In this document: one piece after another, positions 34,406-44,116 of the stretch
How the letters are laid out: the number at the start of each line of letters is the position of its first letter
Numbering within the stretch: position 1 is the stretch's first letter
Origin: Planctomycetota bacterium
GTDB lineage: Bacteria > Planctomycetota > UBA8742 > UBA2392
Reading direction: 5' to 3'
DNA length: 64,000 nucleotides
Assembly (NCBI GenBank): GCA_020638675.1
Contig: JACKID010000001.1
Location: 2,046,001 to 2,110,000, forward strand
The notes under the pieces: generated by a model
Database searches by the model: none
What the model was told of the DNA's origin: nothing
The model's input: only the letters and a program-made list of their open reading frames with translations
Position numbers and translations under genes: made by a program

Positions 34406-35059
34406 ATGCCGGACGACGACTGCATCATTACGCGACGACACTACAACTACATCGCCGAGCACACGCGCGGTGACGACGACTTCCTGATCGAGTTGAAGAA
34501 GGCGGCCGAGGCTGCGGATATCCCCAGGATCTGGATCTCACCGGCGCAGGCCAGCCTGATGCAGGTGATCCTGAAGCTGCACGGCGCCAAACAGGTCATC
34601 GAAGTAGGCACGCTGGCCGGATACAGCGCAATCAGCATGGCCCGTGCACTGCCTGCCGGCGGGCGGGTGCGCACCATTGAATTGGAGCCGAAGCACGCCG
34701 ACTTCGCGGAAGACTGGATCGCCAGGTCGGACGTTGCAGACAAAGTTGTCGTGCTGCGCGGAGCGGGCGTGGACGTACTGAAAACCATTGAGACCGGCAG
34801 CGCCGATGCCTGTTTCCTCGATGCCGACAAGGCCAACTACCCGAAGTACCTCGACGAATGCCTGCGCATCCTCCCGGTCGGCGGCTTGATCATGGCAGAT
34901 AACGCCTTCGCATTCGGTCGCCTGTTTGAGGAAGCGGACGACGAGTCCGGCGTTGCGGCCGTGCGTCGCTTCAACGACTACATGGCCGCTGAAAAGCGCG
35001 TGCATGCTGTCATGGTGGGAATCGGCGACGGCTGCTGGGTGGGAGTCAAGGAAGCTTGA
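34406..35059 (+). CDS. SAM-dependent O-methyltransferase (caffeoyl-CoA/catechol type)
   Basis: 217 residues of the Methyltransf_3 family. The SAM-binding motif VIEVGTLAGYSAISMARALP is followed by the acidic residue in RTIELEPKHA, the metal-binding FLDADKANYPKYLDECLRIL and IMADNAFAFG. Members methylate hydroxyls on small aromatic substrates with a divalent metal. Substrate is unknown here. It starts 7 bases after the LRR gene and overlaps the glycosylase gene by 4 bases. Confidence 0.88.
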   Translation: MPDDDCIITRRHYNYIAEHTRGDDDFLIELKKAAEAADIPRIWISPAQASLMQVILKLHGAKQVIEVGTLAGYSAISMARALPAGGRVRTIELEPKHADFAEDWIARSDVADKVVVLRGAGVDVLKTIETGSADACFLDADKANYPKYLDECLRILPVGGLIMADNAFAFGRLFEEADDESGVAAVRRFNDYMAAEKRVHAVMVGIGDGCWVGVKEA

Positions 35060-35640
35060 AGCCACTGCCGCAGGAATGGTACTTCCGAAACGTCGTCGAA
35101 GTCGCTCGCGACCTTCTCGGTCGACACATTCGGCGCGGCGGCGTCACCGTACGCATTACCGAGGTCGAGGCATATTGCGGCCCAGGCGACAGCGCGGCTC
35201 ACACAAGCAAGGGACGCACGCCGCGCACCGCGCCGATGTGGGGCGACGGAGGCCACGCCTACGTCTACCTCTGCTACGGACTGCACAACATGCTGAACAT
35301 CGTAACGGGGCACGGTGAGGGAACGGCCGTGCTGATCCGGGGCGCCGAGCCGGTGGTGGGGGAGGCTGTGATCCGCAAACGCCGCGGCGGCAAGACCGGC
35401 ACGGTCCTGCTTACAGGCCCCGGCAAGCTGGGGCAGGCGCTGGACCTGACGACAGAGTGGTCAGGCCATGCGCTGTTCGAGAGCGGCGGGCTGGAGATGC
35501 TGGAAGGCAAACCCGCCACCCGGATTATCGCCGGGCCGCGCGTCGGTATCGACTTCGCACGCCCCAAAGACATCCGCGCCCGCCTGAGATTCGCGGACGC
35601 GGACAGCGATTGGGTTACGCACAAAGGCAAGCTGCGCTGA
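35056..35640 (+). CDS. DNA-3-methyladenine glycosylase (AAG/Mpg family)
   Basis: 194 residues, all in the AAG fold: ARDLLGRHIRRGG, the catalytic Glu in VRITEVEAYCGPGDSAAHTS, the base-pocket segment GHAYVYLCYGLHNMLNIVTG, GPGKLGQALDLT and the end PRVGIDFARPKDI. It removes alkylated purines in base excision repair. It starts with a TTG overlapping the preceding stop by 4 bases. Confidence 0.92.
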   Translation: MKPLPQEWYFRNVVEVARDLLGRHIRRGGVTVRITEVEAYCGPGDSAAHTSKGRTPRTAPMWGDGGHAYVYLCYGLHNMLNIVTGHGEGTAVLIRGAEPVVGEAVIRKRRGGKTGTVLLTGPGKLGQALDLTTEWSGHALFESGGLEMLEGKPATRIIAGPRVGIDFARPKDIRARLRFADADSDWVTHKGKLR

Positions 35641-35641
35641 G

Positions 35642-36358
35642 TTACTTCTTCTCGCCCTTGTCCGGCTGATCGCCCTCGGCAGGCTTTTCGGGCTTGTCTT
35701 CGGTCTTGTCAGCCTTGCCGTATTCGACTTTGAGCGCCGCCTCGATCTCCTTGCGCAGGTCCGCATCCTCCGGCGTGACCTTGCTGGCGTAGAACTTGAT
35801 CACCTTGCCGTCCTTGCCGACGAGGTACTTGCAGAAGTTCCAGCTGGGCAGTTCTTCGGATTGTTTCTTCAGGTTGGCGTAGATCGGCGACTGGCCGTCG
35901 CCTTCCTTGGTCTGGACTTTCTCAAACAGCGGGAAGGTGACTTCGTACTTGTCGGTGCAGAACTTGCGAATCTCTTCGGGTGTGCCCGGCTCCTGTCCGC
36001 GGAAGTCGTTGCTGGGGAAGCCGAGAATCACGAAGCCCTTGTCCTTCAGGTCTTCGTACAGCTTCTCCAAGCCGGTGTATTGCGGCGTGTAGCCGCACTT
36101 GCTGGCGACGTTAACCACGAGCGTTACTTTGCCCTGGTAGTCTTTCAGGTCTGCGTCTTCGCCCTCGAGCGTCTTGGTCTTCAGGCGATAGAGGGAGTCC
36201 TCAGGCAACTCTGCTTCTTGCTTGTCGCTGGAGTTGTCGTCTGACTTGGCAACCTTTCCGTCGTCATCCTTGGCGGGCTTGTCGTCCTGCGCGACGACTC
36301 CAAGGGTCGGCAGGGCCAGCAGCGTGAGCAGCGCCGCGAACTGCATCATTCGGTTCAT
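35642..36358 (-). CDS. Exported glutathione-peroxidase-family protein
   Basis: 238 residues. A signal peptide (MNRMMQFAALLTLLALPTLG) and an Asp/Lys-rich spacer precede a glutathione peroxidase domain (about 55-215): peroxidatic Cys in VNVASKCGYTPQYTGLEKLY, LGFPSNDFRGQEPGT with the resolving-loop Cys replaced (Asn-Asp instead of Cys-Asn), and WNFCKYLVGKDGKVIKFYA with the active-site Trp-Asn. A Lys/Glu/Pro-rich tail ends the protein. It would reduce peroxides in the periplasm, probably using thioredoxin-like donors. It is 17 bases downstream of a cytosolic paralog. Confidence 0.85.
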   Translation of the reverse strand: MNRMMQFAALLTLLALPTLGVVAQDDKPAKDDDGKVAKSDDNSSDKQEAELPEDSLYRLKTKTLEGEDADLKDYQGKVTLVVNVASKCGYTPQYTGLEKLYEDLKDKGFVILGFPSNDFRGQEPGTPEEIRKFCTDKYEVTFPLFEKVQTKEGDGQSPIYANLKKQSEELPSWNFCKYLVGKDGKVIKFYASKVTPEDADLRKEIEAALKVEYGKADKTEDKPEKPAEGDQPDKGEKK

Positions 36359-36375
36359 GACGAGTCTCCGGTTTC

Positions 36376-36849
36376 TCAGGCACTCAGCGCGTCGTTGATG
36401 TCAGTCAGCAGTTGCGAATCATCGGGCTTCGTCGGCGGTGCATAGCGCTTGATAACCTGGCCATCCTTGCCGACGAGGTACTTCGTAAAGTTCCAGTCCG
36501 GCTCGTCCTGGTCGGACGTCAGGAACTGATACACCGGGTGCTTGCCGTCGCCCTTCACTTCGACCTTCTCGAACATCGGGAAGTCGACGTGGAACTTCGT
36601 TGTGCAGAACTCACGAATCTGCTCTGCCGACCCGGGCTCTTGCGCGCCGAACTGATTGCACGGAAAGCCGAGCACGTTGAAGCCCTTGCCGGACAGCTCA
36701 GACTGCAGCTTCTGCAAACCCTCATAGTGCGGCGTAAGCCCGCAGGCGCTGGCCACGTTCACGACAAGACTGACATTGCCCTTGTATTGCGACAGGTCGG
36801 CCGGCTTGCCCTCGAGCGTCTTTGTCTTCAGGTCGTACAGCGATGCCAT
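36376..36849 (-). CDS. Glutathione peroxidase family (cytosolic paralog)
   Basis: 157 residues from the ATG at 36849, preceded by GGGAGA at a good distance; an ATG 12 bases upstream has poor spacing. The peroxidatic Cys (VNVASACGLTPHYEGLQKLQ), FPCNQFGAQEPGS and WNFTKYLVGKDGQVIKRY are canonical. No signal peptide. With the next gene it forms a cytosolic plus exported pair of peroxidases. Confidence 0.9.
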   Translation of the reverse strand: MASLYDLKTKTLEGKPADLSQYKGNVSLVVNVASACGLTPHYEGLQKLQSELSGKGFNVLGFPCNQFGAQEPGSAEQIREFCTTKFHVDFPMFEKVEVKGDGKHPVYQFLTSDQDEPDWNFTKYLVGKDGQVIKRYAPPTKPDDSQLLTDINDALSA

Positions 36850-36970
36850 GACTTCTCCCATTTCCCCTGATTCCCGGCGCAGCTTAGCGAGCTAACACGC
36901 GTCTGTGCGGGGCTGTTCCATTGAAAGTGGATTGGTAACGTAGCCGGCAGCACCGGCACGGAAGGCCCAC

Positions 36971-37492
36971 ATGCCGCACCGACTCGCAGTTTACCCCGGC
37001 ACGTTCGACCCGGTCAGCAACGGCCACATCGACGTCATTGAACGCGGCTCGCAGTTGTTTGAGCAACTCGTGGTTGCATGCGCGGTAAACATCTCAAAGC
37101 AGCCGCTCTTCTCGCTGGAAGAGCGCATGGAAATGCTGCGTGAGTGCACGGCCGACTTCACCAACGTCCGTATCGAGAGCTTTTCCGGCATGGTGGTGGA
37201 CTACGTCCGCAGCCTGAGCGGCAAGGTCATCCTGCGCGGACTTCGCACCTTCAGCGACTACGAGAACGAGGTGCAGATGGCCTACGCCAACCGCACGTTC
37301 GCGCCGGACATCGAAACGGTGTTCGTCTGCGCGAGTCTTGAGGAAAGCTTCATTTCTTCCAGGCTCATCCGTGAAGCCGCAGCGCTGGATGGTGACATCT
37401 CGCGCTTCGTGCCCGAAGGCGTCGCCAAACGGCTGCGCAGCAAGGCTTCAGCACTCAAGGGCGAAGTCAAGAAACACAGCGAAGGACGCTGA
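36971..37492 (+). CDS. coaD: Phosphopantetheine adenylyltransferase
   Basis: 173 residues with the nucleotidyltransferase motif YPGTFDPVSNGHIDVIERG, the substrate segment LRGLRTFSDYENEVQMAYAN and ISSRLIREAAALDGDISRFV. It makes dephospho-CoA in CoA biosynthesis. Single gene, divergent from the peroxidase pair. Confidence 0.95.
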   Translation: MPHRLAVYPGTFDPVSNGHIDVIERGSQLFEQLVVACAVNISKQPLFSLEERMEMLRECTADFTNVRIESFSGMVVDYVRSLSGKVILRGLRTFSDYENEVQMAYANRTFAPDIETVFVCASLEESFISSRLIREAAALDGDISRFVPEGVAKRLRSKASALKGEVKKHSEGR

Positions 37493-37558
37493 TTTTTGCG
37501 CCTTGCGCCTCCGATGATGCATCCGCACAATGCCGCCGCCTTACCGGAGACGTAATCG

Positions 37559-38722
<1,164 letters not shown>

Positions 38723-38845
38723 GCGCGTGAGCGCCGGGCGCTTACCTTGACTATCGGGGGTGCCGGACTAGTCTGGTCCGGCCTTCCGCGGGCGCGGTAG
38801 CCGTGTCATTTGGGCATTTAACTCGATTCAGGTCGGAAGAACTCA

Positions 38846-40030
38846 GTGGACGTCTTCGCCAAGTGCTTCGAATTCACGCGCGACCTTGAAGTTCAGGCGG
38901 CGGGGCTATACCCCTTCTTCAAGACGATTGAGGGTAACCACGGCTCGCGGGTAGTGATCGATGGCCGCGAAGTCGTCATGGCCGGGTCCAACAACTACCT
39001 GGGCCTGACGCGTCACCCGCGCGTAGTCGAAGCTGCCGTCAAGGCAACCAAAGAGTTCGGCACGTCCTGCAGCGGATCTCGCTACGCCAATGGCACTTAT
39101 GTAATCCACGTCGAGCTTGAGGAAAAGCTCGCGGATTACATGGACAAGCCCAAGGCCCTCTGTTTCACGACGGGCTACACGACCAACATGGGCGCGATCA
39201 GCGTGCTGGCCGGGCGTCGCGACATCATTTACAGCGACCGCGAAAACCACAGCTGCATCATGGACGCAACGCAGCTCACGTTCGCGGAAACCAAGAAGTA
39301 CAAGCACGACGACATCGAAGACCTCGCCCGCATCCTGGAAAACTCACCTGCGGACGCGGGCAAGCTGATCGTTTCTGACGGCGTGTTCAGCATGAAGGGC
39401 ACCATCTGCCGCCTGCCGGAGATGGTTGAACTCAAGAAGAAGTACGGCGCCCGCATCTTCGTTGACGACGCGCACGGCGTGGGCGTTGTCGGCCCCACAG
39501 GCCGCGGTACGGCCGAGCATTATGGCCTCGATAAAGACGTCGACGTGGTGATGGGCACGTTTAGCAAGAGCTTTGCCGGCCTCGGCGGCTTCATCGCCGG
39601 CGAGGAACGCGTCATCAACTACGTGAAGCACCACGCACGCCAGTTGATCTTCGCGGCCAGCATGACGCCCGCCAGCGTCGCGGCCGTGAGTACCGCGCTG
39701 GACATGATCCGCAGCGAGCCGCAGCACCTTGAGAACCTGCGCAAGGTGATCTCGAGTGTTCGCGCGGAATTCCGCCGCATCGGCTACCCGGTCGACGACC
39801 AGCCGACGCCGATCGTCTACGTGAAGGTGGGCGAAGACATCGAAGCGTTCCAGTTCTGGAAAGAGCTGCTTGAGATGGGCGTCTACACCAACCCGGTCAT
39901 CACGCCGGGCGTGCCCCAAGGCCAGAGCGGCGTACGCGCCAGCTTCATGGCAATCCACACTGAAAGCGACCTCGCGCGCATCATCGACGCGTTCGAGAAG
40001 CTCGGCAAGAAGTACGGGCTGCTGAAGTAG
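38846..40030 (+). CDS. Alpha-oxoamine synthase (serine palmitoyltransferase / KBL-like)
   Basis: 394 residues starting at a GTG. PLP-dependent AOS family: GSNNYLGLTRHPRVVEAA, SGSRYANGTYVIHVELEEKL, VDDAHGVGVVGPTGRGTAEH and the PLP lysine about 241 in GTFSKSFAGLGGFIAGEE. The segment HHARQLIFAASMTPASVAAV and the FSMKGTICRLPEMVEL stretch read more like bacterial serine palmitoyltransferase-type enzymes than 2-amino-3-ketobutyrate CoA ligase, but the two cannot be separated by eye. The product would be a 3-keto sphingoid base or 2-amino-3-ketobutyrate. No threonine dehydrogenase or sphingolipid reductase is adjacent. Confidence 0.8.
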   Translation: MDVFAKCFEFTRDLEVQAAGLYPFFKTIEGNHGSRVVIDGREVVMAGSNNYLGLTRHPRVVEAAVKATKEFGTSCSGSRYANGTYVIHVELEEKLADYMDKPKALCFTTGYTTNMGAISVLAGRRDIIYSDRENHSCIMDATQLTFAETKKYKHDDIEDLARILENSPADAGKLIVSDGVFSMKGTICRLPEMVELKKKYGARIFVDDAHGVGVVGPTGRGTAEHYGLDKDVDVVMGTFSKSFAGLGGFIAGEERVINYVKHHARQLIFAASMTPASVAAVSTALDMIRSEPQHLENLRKVISSVRAEFRRIGYPVDDQPTPIVYVKVGEDIEAFQFWKELLEMGVYTNPVITPGVPQGQSGVRASFMAIHTESDLARIIDAFEKLGKKYGLLK

Positions 40031-40036
40031 CGATCC

Positions 40037-40486
40037 ATGAAACTTACCAGCTACACAATCGAGCGCGGCTACCCGGTACCGCCGGAGCGCCTGTACGCAG
40101 GCTTCACCGAGCCCGATCTGCTGAAGCAATGGATCTGGGGCCCCGGCGCCAAAGACGTGCGCGTTGAGTGCGATCTGCAGATCAACGGCACATTCAACAT
40201 CAGCATGGACGGCGGCGACTCACGCTGGGGAATGCGCGGCATGTACCTGGAGATTCAGCCGGGCCGCAAGCTGATCCACACGCTGCACTGGGACGCAGAC
40301 GTCGGCTACAACGGCGAGGGTAAGCATCCGATTGACGAAGTCATCGTCGTCAACATCAAGCCCTACGCCGACGGCAGTGCCCTTGAATACCTGCACATGG
40401 GCATCCCCGACGACGGCCGGTCAGCCGCTGAGCACGAACGCAGCGTACGGGCTACGCTGGACCTGCTTGAGAAGGTCCTTGCCTGA
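40037..40486 (+). CDS. SRPBCC/AHSA1 domain protein
   Basis: 149 residues of the helix-grip (START-like) fold: RGYPVPPERLYAGFTEPDLL at the start, KQWIWGPG, and an amphipathic C-terminal helix (SAAEHERSVRATLDLLEKVL). AHSA1-type domains bind hydrophobic ligands or regulate partner proteins. It starts 6 bases after the oxoamine synthase and may be cotranscribed with it. It is convergent with the next gene, with no gap. Confidence 0.75.
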   Translation: MKLTSYTIERGYPVPPERLYAGFTEPDLLKQWIWGPGAKDVRVECDLQINGTFNISMDGGDSRWGMRGMYLEIQPGRKLIHTLHWDADVGYNGEGKHPIDEVIVVNIKPYADGSALEYLHMGIPDDGRSAAEHERSVRATLDLLEKVLA

Positions 40487-41449
40487 CTACTTGTCATACC
40501 AGATCACGTCCGGCACCTGCCAGTCAGTCTGCTTGTCCATGTACTCTTCGTTCAGGTACTTGTCGGCGGCGTGTTCGTCGCCCTTCAGGTACTTGTCGAA
40601 GAATACGGTGGTCAGCGCTGCGATGATGATGTTGGCGCGCGCCTTCTTGCCCCAGTCGTTGGGCGCGTTCGTGAAATCCAGGTGGCCGACGTTCTGCAGC
40701 GCGATGAAGTACTTGTCGCCGCTCGGCATGTCGTCGTAGCTAGCCTTCTTCTCAAGCCAGCCGTCGTCCGTGCCCGTGATCTGCATGCACGGCACTTCGT
40801 AATGGTCAAAGCTGGTGTTGTCGAACCACGGGCTCGCGCCGCCTATGTCGCCGGCGGCCATGGGCACTACCGCGTCCACCCGGTCATCGCGCAGGTTCTC
40901 GTGGTGGTCGTCGAAATTGACGTCCGTGCCGCCCATGAAGTGCGCGGTTGCGCCGCCGAAGCTATGGCCCGTCACGCCGATCTTGTCCATGTCGAACTTG
41001 CCGGCCAGCTTCGGGTCGGTCAGGTTCCACTGCTCTGCCATGTCCAGCACGAAGCTGATGTCGGCCGCGCGGTCACGCGCCTCGTTCTCGTTGTAGAGCG
41101 CCTCGGCCAGCTCAAAGGCGTTCAGACGCGAGCTGCTGCCCACGTGCTCCGGCACGATCACGACGTAGCCGTGTCGGGCGAGGTGCTTGTCAAGGTAAGT
41201 ATAGTGCGAACGGTCGCCGCCCAGCCCGTGCGACAGCACAACTACCGGGAACGGGCCGGCGTCGTCGCTCGGGTAGTAGACCGTGGTCGGGACGTCGCGG
41301 TCGCGCGCGTCGTCCTCCAGGTCGTCGAACTTGACCGACTTGATCTCATGCCCGCCGTCTGAGCCCGGGCCGCTTGCCGGCTTCTCGTTCTTGTCACAAC
41401 CAGCAGCGAACAACACCAGCAGCGCCAGCGCGGCGTAGACCGTCTTCAT
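40487..41449 (-). CDS. Alpha/beta-hydrolase lipoprotein (PAF-acetylhydrolase/dienelactone-hydrolase-like)
   Basis: 320 residues. The lipobox FAAGC (Cys about 18) anchors it, followed by an Asp-rich spacer. The hydrolase core shows the oxyanion region VVLSHGLGGDRSHYTYLDKH, nucleophile GHSFGG, an acid in ITGTDDGWLEK and the catalytic His in ALQNVGHLDFTN. This layout matches predicted dienelactone hydrolase/PAF acetylhydrolase-like esterases. Likely periplasmic, membrane-anchored; substrate unknown. Monocistronic. Confidence 0.85.
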   Translation of the reverse strand: MKTVYAALALLVLFAAGCDKNEKPASGPGSDGGHEIKSVKFDDLEDDARDRDVPTTVYYPSDDAGPFPVVVLSHGLGGDRSHYTYLDKHLARHGYVVIVPEHVGSSSRLNAFELAEALYNENEARDRAADISFVLDMAEQWNLTDPKLAGKFDMDKIGVTGHSFGGATAHFMGGTDVNFDDHHENLRDDRVDAVVPMAAGDIGGASPWFDNTSFDHYEVPCMQITGTDDGWLEKKASYDDMPSGDKYFIALQNVGHLDFTNAPNDWGKKARANIIIAALTTVFFDKYLKGDEHAADKYLNEEYMDKQTDWQVPDVIWYDK

Positions 41450-41513
41450 GGGATGCCCCCGGAATTCGAGGTTGTGAGCGACGTCGGTTATTATGACTCG
41501 CCCGCGGCCGCTT

Positions 41514-41873
41514 TCACGGATTTACCGGATTTGCCCCGCCGCGGAACACGAAGAACGCGGCGGCAACAAGGCAAAGCGCCGCCCAGAAGTAGTCCATCTT
41601 CAGCGGCACCTTCAGGTAGAGGATCGCGAAGCCCGCGAACACGGTCATCGTGATCACCTCCTGCATCACCTTGAGCTGTCCAAGCGAATAGACCTTTGCA
41701 CCCAGCCGATTGCCGGGCACCTGCAGGCAGTACTCAAAGAACGCGACGCCCCAGCTCGTGAGGATCACGATCCAGAGTGCCGAGTTCTTCTGGTCCTTCA
41801 GGTGCCCGTACCAGGCATACGTCATAAAGAGGTTGCTGCCGATCAGCAGCAACGGCGTGTAGAGCTTTTCCAT
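41514..41873 (-). CDS. DUF486 (DMT-superfamily) membrane protein
   Basis: 119 residues with four hydrophobic helices, the family's usual size. The signatures FMTYAWYGHLKD, SWGVAFFEYCLQVPGNRLG and LKVMQEVITMTVFAGFAILY are typical DUF486. The family belongs to the drug/metabolite transporter superfamily; no substrate is established. It stands alone between the hydrolase and the FAD oxidoreductase, all on the minus strand. Confidence 0.88.
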   Translation of the reverse strand: MEKLYTPLLLIGSNLFMTYAWYGHLKDQKNSALWIVILTSWGVAFFEYCLQVPGNRLGAKVYSLGQLKVMQEVITMTVFAGFAILYLKVPLKMDYFWAALCLVAAAFFVFRGGANPVNP

Positions 41874-41933
41874 ATGGGGATGGGATCCGGGCAGAACGGT
41901 CGATCGACCAGGCTGTACCTACCAACTATCAAC

Positions 41934-43100
41934 TCAGATCACGTTCGCTTCTTCGTGCAGCCTGCTGGGGTCGCTGAACCGGGCGAGTTCCAGCGGCGTG
42001 ATATCGACGCTGCTGGCCTTGCCGTCCAGTACCAGCTCAGCCGTGACGATGCCGGCCGCCGGCGCGTGCATCAGCCCGTGGCCGCTGAAGCCGGCGCAAA
42101 CCCAGGCGCCTTGCAGGTGCCCAAGCTTGTCGATCACCGGATGGTGGTCCGGCGTGACCTCGTACAGCCCGGCCCACTTGTGCTTCGGCACCGCGTTCTC
42201 GAGCACCGGCGCGCGCTCCATGGCGGTCACCAGCATCTGCTCGCCGAAGTCTTCATTGAAGCTGTCGTTGAAGCCGGCCGATTCGCTGTGGTCGCTCATC
42301 CCGATCAGCACGCCGCCGGACTCGCGGTGGAAGTACAGCGTCGTTGACAGGTCAACAGTCATCGGGAACGGGTCTTTGATGTCCTCGAATTTGTCCGTCA
42401 CAATGATCTGGCGGCGGATCGGGTCGATCGGGACGTCAATGCCCGCCAGCGCGGCAACCTTGCGCGTCCACGCGCCGGTGCACAGCACAACGCGGCCCGT
42501 CTTCACCTCGCCCTGGTTTGTTTCAACCGCTACCACGCGCCGGTTGTTGTCATCCAGCTTGATGCCGGTGACCTCGACGTTGTTCTCGATGGTCGCGCCC
42601 GCCTTGCGTGCGGCCTTGGCAAAGCCTTGCGTGATGTCGCTGGGGTCGCCGAACCCGTCGCGTTGGTGGAAGGTCGCGCCCTGAACGCCGTCGGTGTTCA
42701 CGTAGGGCAGGCGCTCGGCCACCTGTTCCGGCGACCACCACTCGACGTCCATGCCGAGGCGCTTCCACATCTCGAACGACTTCTTGAAGCTCGCCACCAA
42801 CTCGTCGCTGGTCAGCAGGAAGCAGTAGCCCCATTGCCAGTACTGCAGCGGCTCGCCGATCTCGGTTTGCCAGTTCTCGAAGGCCTTGATGGACAACAGG
42901 CTGAGCCGCGTGTTGACCTCGGTACTGAACTGCGCGCGGATGCCGCCCGCGCATTTGCCGGTGCTCTCCTGCCCGAGAAACTCGTCGCGCTCGAGCAGCA
43001 AAACCTTGCCCGCGCCGCGTTTTGCCAGGTGATAGGCGACTGACACGCCGATGCACCCGCCGCCGATCACTACGATGTCTGCACTGTGCTGCACGATCAC
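41934..43100 (-). CDS. FAD-dependent oxidoreductase of the DAO family (sarcosine/glycine oxidase-like)
   Basis: 388 residues from a GTG. The FAD-binding GxGxxG is at the N terminus (ADIVVIGGGCIGVSVAYHLA) followed by LLLERDEFLGQESTGKCAGG; RQIIVTDKFEDI and VSGHGLMHAP-like CAGFSGHGLMHAPAAGIVTA close the substrate and FAD sites. It resembles the beta subunit of heterotetrameric sarcosine oxidase and related secondary-amine oxidases. The substrate is probably an N-methylated or secondary amino acid. No partner subunits are nearby. Confidence 0.85.
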   Translation of the reverse strand: MIVQHSADIVVIGGGCIGVSVAYHLAKRGAGKVLLLERDEFLGQESTGKCAGGIRAQFSTEVNTRLSLLSIKAFENWQTEIGEPLQYWQWGYCFLLTSDELVASFKKSFEMWKRLGMDVEWWSPEQVAERLPYVNTDGVQGATFHQRDGFGDPSDITQGFAKAARKAGATIENNVEVTGIKLDDNNRRVVAVETNQGEVKTGRVVLCTGAWTRKVAALAGIDVPIDPIRRQIIVTDKFEDIKDPFPMTVDLSTTLYFHRESGGVLIGMSDHSESAGFNDSFNEDFGEQMLVTAMERAPVLENAVPKHKWAGLYEVTPDHHPVIDKLGHLQGAWVCAGFSGHGLMHAPAAGIVTAELVLDGKASSVDITPLELARFSDPSRLHEEANVI

Positions 43101-43228
43101 TCCTGCCCGTGTTGCAGGTGTCCCGCCTGCACGCTCGGACGGCAGCCCGAGCGAAGTTCAGAGACACTATTACCCATACCGTGATAACTCAACGGCGACG
43201 ACGCTGCGGGCGAGACGCCCACAACACG

Positions 43229-44068
43229 TCAGGCCCTTGCCGCCAGCGCCTCTTTCATGCGCTCGAAGTCCTCGGGCGGGCAGCCGCGCTTGCCGAAGAA
43301 CTTGCTGCGGGCGTGTTCCGGCCCGTGGAAGTCCGCGCCGCCGCTGACCAGCATGTCCAGCTTGCGCGCGATCGAAACGTAGTGCTGCGAGACGTCATGG
43401 TTGTGGTCGCTGTGGTGGCACTCAATGCCGTCCAGGCCCTCGCGACGCGCTTCAAACACCACTTCGTCGCCGTTGCGGTACAGCCCCGGATGCGCAATCA
43501 CCGCCACGCCGCCCGCCGACTGGATCGCGTCAATGGCAATCTCGATCCGGATCGTGGTGTGCGGCACAAAGCCCGGACAGCCCTTGCGCAGGTAGCGCGC
43601 AAACGCCTCCTGGTAGTTCGCCACCTTGCCCTGCTGCACCAGCAGGCGCGCCAGGTAAGGCCGGGCCAGCGACACGCCGTCTTCCACACCTTCGGTGCTC
43701 AGCGGCACCCCGTGGGCCCGCAGGCGCTCAACCATCTCGAAGAAGCGCTTGCGCCTGCGCTCCTGCACATCGCCGCACAGGCGCTGCAGTGTTCGGCTGG
43801 TGCGATCGATTCCCAGCCCGAGCAGGTGGACTTCCGTGCCCGCACACTCACACGTGATTTCCACACCGGGCACAAACTCGACGCCATGTTCGCGCGCTGC
43901 GGCCTCGGCTTCATCCAGACCGGCGGTTGTGTCATGGTCGGTGAGTGCCAGCGTGTGTACGCCGCGGCTCGCGGCCTCTTCAAACAGGCGTGCGGGCGCG
44001 AATGCGCCGTCCGAGCAGGTGGAGTGGCTGTGGAGGTCGATCAGGGGTGAATGCGGGCTGTCGTTCAT
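43229..44068 (-). CDS. PHP-domain phosphoesterase (TrpH/RNase AM-like)
   Basis: 279 residues from the ATG at 44068. Metal-binding motifs are in family order: DLHSHSTCSDG, ALTDHDTTAGL, FVPGVEITCE, GGVAVIAHPGLY, GIECHHSDHN, GGADFHGP. The insert after the third motif is characteristic of the TrpH/YciV group, which removes 5'-nucleotides from RNA or 3'-phosphates from nucleoside bisphosphates. The PHP superfamily also contains histidinol phosphatases, but the motif order and length fit TrpH better. The longer upstream frame overlaps crcB and was discarded. Confidence 0.87.
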   Translation of the reverse strand: MNDSPHSPLIDLHSHSTCSDGAFAPARLFEEAASRGVHTLALTDHDTTAGLDEAEAAAREHGVEFVPGVEITCECAGTEVHLLGLGIDRTSRTLQRLCGDVQERRRKRFFEMVERLRAHGVPLSTEGVEDGVSLARPYLARLLVQQGKVANYQEAFARYLRKGCPGFVPHTTIRIEIAIDAIQSAGGVAVIAHPGLYRNGDEVVFEARREGLDGIECHHSDHNHDVSQHYVSIARKLDMLVSGGADFHGPEHARSKFFGKRGCPPEDFERMKEALAARA

Positions 44069-44116
44069 CGTTATCCAGAAGGTAGAGTCCGCACGGACTT
44101 CCGGAAAGGGGGCAAG

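Noticed and set aside
38762..38783. Hairpin GCCGGAC...GTCCGGC after sucC as a terminator
   Set aside because: The stem is real, but no T-run follows, so I do not call it an intrinsic terminator.
43022..44050. A 342-codon plus-strand frame opposite the PHP gene
   Set aside because: Arg/Gln/His-rich shadow without motifs; the PHP motifs on the minus strand are intact.
43229..44068. PHP protein as the missing histidinol phosphatase
   Set aside because: Motif order and insert fit the TrpH/RNase AM group better than HisK/HisJ; kept only as a remote alternative.
44069..44116. Fluoride riboswitch ahead of crcB
   Set aside because: The 48-base gap is too short and lacks the conserved GGNGAUGG and CUGAUG elements.
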